Shown in pieces: positions 61,001 to 64,000 of a DNA stretch of 64,000 nt (position 1 is the first letter of the stretch; every line of letters starts with the position of its first letter). Origin of the DNA: Amaranthus tricolor (taxonomy: Eukaryota > Streptophyta > Magnoliopsida > Caryophyllales > Amaranthaceae); the NCBI RefSeq assembly GCF_026212465.1, contig NC_080049.1, positions 5,633,178 through 5,697,177 of the forward strand, read 5' to 3'. A program made the translations under genes and the position numbers. Under the pieces are notes generated by a model that saw only the letters and a program-made list of their open reading frames with translations, was not told the origin of the DNA and did not search any database.

Positions 61001-64000
61001 TGCAGAAGAACTCTGAAGGCCATTCTCCAAATTCACATAAGCCACCTAGATTTTTTTGTATGGAAGAGCAAGTCTCAACCATCTTGCAATAAACGAGTCC
61101 GAAAAATAGGTTAGCTCTACCTTTTAAAGTAATGTGTGTTCTCAGACTTGATGTCAAGGTCCAAATTTCTACAATCCCCTAATTTAGTGCCACTAAATGG
61201 GTTTATGCACTCCATTATTCTAGTCCTTCAAATCTTTAATTCTCCCTTCCCCCTAATGCAAACCCTCAGGTTATTTTACAAATACATATCTTTGCGCATC
61301 AAACCCTTAAGTTGCGTCATTTTGTGATATAAAATTGAGCTGCCGCACAGAAATTAAGAATTTACCTAGGTTGCTTAGCTGATTGATGGCTCCTTGACCA
61401 ATTGAACCCTCTAGTTTCAGAAGCCGCAAGACACCAGCAGCCACTCTTCCGAAAGAATCAACTTCAGATTTGCAAAGAAAGGTAAGATGCTGCAACTCAT
61501 CCTTGGTAACAACAGCCTCAATCTGCAGAATGCAGTTGATAAACAATGAATACTGAAACCAATGGCTATCAGACATCACTTTACTTACACGCTGATACTG
61601 ATAATATTGGATATTTATACCGGGTTATCAACAGAGAACTTAAGGTTTTCGATTGTCCAGTCGCCTGTTATGTCACCAAAGTCATCTTCAGAGACAACCA
61701 TACGAACTTCCACATTTACCCCTCCAGCTTTCTTCATATCTGCTAATCCAGAACTTCTAGCAGGAGACGGCACGGTAGAGCTGGCAGTCTGGACTTGAGG
61801 TTTCAAAGTCTGCAAACCTTCAACGCCAATCTGCACAAGTTACAGATCAGTTATTGTACTCTGATACTATGAATGACAAGTAGAGGATGATACTAACTAA
61901 GCCACTCAGAAAGTTCAAAAGGTTTAAACTAATCAAAGAATGTTGAACAGAAACATAATCAGCAGATCTAACTCGCTTTATTTTCAAAATTTCGAGACTA
62001 TTGACTTCTCAACGCTGATAAGAAGCAAGAACTACCCTCAATTTCCTGAAGTTACACAAAAAGAAATGAAAGGATTTTTGTCACTTATCAGTTTAAGTGT
62101 TTAGAAAGTTCTCAGATGAAAAAAACAAAGCTGTCATGATAGACGCAGATGCTCAGTTCCAGGATATTAAGAAAAAATTAAGTTACATTTTTTACTCGAA
62201 ATGCACAATAATTTCTCTAAATATTAGGGATTTTCTGTTTCGGTAAAAAAAAGAATAAAGAACAAATCATCACCGTTATTAGCTCCACTGGATATTTGTG
62301 AACCTTAGACTTCACAATACAATCCAGTGAGTCCTTCAGATCATTTTTTCCCTTAATCTTCAAGCTCTTAAAACAAGAATGCCAACATCTTTCTTCCCTA
62401 TTAGCATTTACACGGTTATCTGACCATGAGCTTTCTACTGTCTCTTGTGCCCCTTCCAGAGCAAACAACCAATTTCTCAACTCAACCGACACATCCACAT
62501 CATCTGGCCTTCCTAAGTGAGAGAGAATAGTTTCATGGCTACTTTCACATGTTCCATCTGCAAATCAAAAAGATTGTGTTATTAAAGATAGTCACACTGA
62601 CAAAGCCAAGCAAGACAGCTCGGAGATTAGCAAGATCAAGGGAAAGGAGATATGATGTGCATGAATTGAAGTACTAGATGAATACAATACAAACATATTA
62701 GCAAGACATATCTCATACTTTCTTTAACGTAATCCACAGAATGAGGCGGTGCCTTGAACACCTTTGAGAGTGGACTGGCAGACAAGTTCTCTAGCCCTTT
62801 TAATAGCCCTTCACTAGGGCCCCCACCAGGCCCAAGAATTCCGAATCTATGCAATAAGGCTTCAGCATAGTTCATCCCTCCACCCAACCGAACACCATCT
62901 ATACAAGCTGACACATTCAAGCTGTGGCAACCAGCATCCTGAGCTTGAGAAGGAATAACATGCACAATATTAACATCAAGGAAGGCAGAATGCATTGCCT
63001 TTCCACTTGAACGACTTTCATCTTTATGTTCAATCCATAACACAGGTCTGAGCTGTGGATGTCCATTTTCAGACAATGGAGACCCATTTGTACAGGCAAT
63101 TGAAATTGTATCATTGTCGGTTAAAGAGTTATCCTCTACATCTACACAATCCACTTCCACAGTTTCCCAACGTACAGTGGATGATATAGCAATAGCGCCA
63201 CCAAGTGTTCTGTGACCTACTTTAATAAACAGATTTTCACCAATAAATTGAACCAAAGGCTTCCCTGGAGTAGTATTGTTTGAATCCTCAACAAATTTTA
63301 ATTGTATGTCTTTTATGGTAAAGCTCACAGCAGTATCGCTTGGAGCCTTAGAAATCAACTCACCGTTCCAGGATTCTGTTCTTCGGATTGTCGATTTATC
63401 ATTCTTTCCTACTAACGCTATTTTTTCACTTACTTCTCCAAAATAAGAATAGAGATCTAGGACAAAAAACAGCTGCTCTACCGAAGTATTAGAGCAATAT
63501 TGTTTACAAGCAATACCAATTCTAGCAATACCCCCAGGAGGAGGGACATGAACTAGTAGGCTACCATCTAGAGTTGCCATAGCTACCTCAACACAAGCTT
63601 CCTTCACCTCAACACATCTCCATGATCTCATAGAACAGGAAGAAGAATTTTTCTGACCACCTAGGATGTCAGATGTTTCAAGAGACAAATTTATGTATGA
63701 TGCTCCAGCAGACCATTTTTTCTGACTAGCATCAATAGGTTGATTGTCCCAGAGACAAAAACAAGCAGGATCTTTCTCCAAATCCAGCACAAGCATTTGA
63801 AGAACCGGGCTTTCAGACAAAAACAAATTTTTAATGTGAAGCTTGGCTTCAGACACCGAATTCTGGAATCCAGTTTCGCTACTGAATGCACAATTAGCTG
63901 CCTTAGCGAAATCTAGCGGAACTGTAAGATCTAGTTCATTTAAAGTGAACATCATAGAATTTATGGAATAATCTGGTAGGACAGAACCAGAATTGACAAC
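58019..64000 (-). CDS. 3' part of a chorein/UHRF1BP1-like (bridge-like lipid transfer) protein gene
   Basis: The gene runs off the right edge. In-window exons join in frame: 64000-62719 (open at the edge), 62557-62274, 61830-61621, 61522-61366, 58326-58019, together 746 residues and a stop. Recognisable blocks are SLNVSACIDGVRLGGGMNYA, LLHRFGILGPGG, PDDVDVSVELRNWLFALEGA, CWHSCFKSL, GVEGLQTLKPQ and FLCKSEVDSFGRVAAGVLRL. The protein ends with a predicted coiled coil (SSLEKEVEDMESKYSALIAD..). These recall the plant proteins related to UHRF1BP1/BLTP3 (Arabidopsis At3g20720, from memory), whose N-terminal chorein domain (outside this window) starts a hydrophobic lipid groove at membrane contacts. 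Role here is inference. Intron 58327-61365 is about 3 kb and holds a MITE. No defects seen. Confidence 0.8.
59055..59240. repeat. Dispersed repeat shared with 39690-39850
   Basis: The segments ggccgcattgtaaaggtttt, ttggtccgtatcaagggatatct and gcgtttaggataacc match, in opposite orientation, sequence at 39690-39850. Both lie close to tagtgcaaaaa-type material, so they may be internal or terminal parts of one larger non-autonomous family. Confidence 0.55.
59281..59418. mobile_element. Short MITE with atagtgcaaaaa termini (copy 2)
   Basis: A 138-bp element with 12-bp perfect inverted ends, atagtgcaaaaa and tttttgcactat. It is homologous in reverse orientation to 26931-27078. It sits in the 3 kb intron of the lipid-transfer-like gene. 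Confidence 0.75.
60824..60880. other. Perfect 13-bp inverted repeat, hairpin with 31-nt loop
   Basis: Arms aggatgctttgtt (60824-60836) and aacaaagcatcct (60868-60880) are exact complements in the long intron of the minus-strand gene. The stem is too short for a typical plant microRNA precursor. It may be the remnant of a small foldback element. Confidence 0.55.

Noticed and set aside
62217..62498. Independent small gene starting MDVSVELRNW
   Set aside because: It is the 62557-62274 exon of the lipid-transfer-like gene read from an internal Met into the intron; the frame joins both neighbouring exons.

Overview
The window is nuclear DNA of a flowering plant. The genes have many short exons with GT-AG introns, AT-rich intergenic DNA, and plant-specific families (chalcone isomerase, a multi-exon mitochondrial PPR protein, a PGG-domain ankyrin protein). 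There is also a dense, nested layer of plant transposable elements, including a Cassandra-type solo LTR carrying 5S rRNA promoter sequence. The species cannot be fixed from sequence alone. The style of the CACTA terminus and of the GAGACCGTCTC elements is compatible with Caryophyllales, but that is a weak inference. No prokaryotic, organellar or viral gene block was seen.

Six protein-coding genes could be assembled by hand, with reading frame kept across every junction. (1) A chalcone isomerase gene, minus strand, 9609 to 3678; three exons are present and the last coding exon is not visible. (2) A 16-exon pentatricopeptide-repeat gene, plus strand, 15315-36067, 829 codons, with introns enlarged by transposons. 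(3) A single-exon gene for a predicted plastid protein, minus strand, 38627-37941, convergent with the PPR gene. (4) A five-exon GT31 galactosyltransferase of the hydroxyproline-galactosyltransferase type, minus strand, 44017-40502, 353 aa. (5) A four-exon ankyrin/PGG membrane protein (ACD6/ITN1-like), plus strand, 51114-55264, 760 aa. (6) The 3' part of a large gene resembling plant chorein/UHRF1BP1-like (bridge-like lipid transfer) proteins, minus strand, from the right edge down to 58019. These are unrelated housekeeping and specialised genes; nothing suggests a biosynthetic cluster.

Layout: 1-3600 holds LTR-like and repeat DNA, a MITE and a LINE relic. 3600-9700 is the CHI gene, whose introns carry a 1.1 kb foldback, a hAT-like element with a perfect 8-bp target duplication, and a repeat pair flanking exon 2. 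9700-15150 holds the Cassandra solo LTR, long (TA)n tracts and a CACTA terminus. 15150-36100 is the PPR gene; intron 1 holds decayed copia gag, a LINE and a SINE-like sequence, and intron 11 a nest of LINE, chromovirus and solo LTR. 36500-37010 is a Mutator-like foldback MITE. 38650-40500 is repeat-rich. 40500-44020 is the GT31 gene. 44237-45177 is a second hAT-like element. 46670-48400 is a MULE transposase relic. 51100-55264 is the ankyrin gene. 55960-56875 is a 0.9 kb compound palindrome. 58000-64000 is the lipid-transfer-like gene.

The most notable structures are the large palindromic elements and the three-level nested insertion in the PPR intron. All family assignments come from reading motifs by eye; no database search was run.
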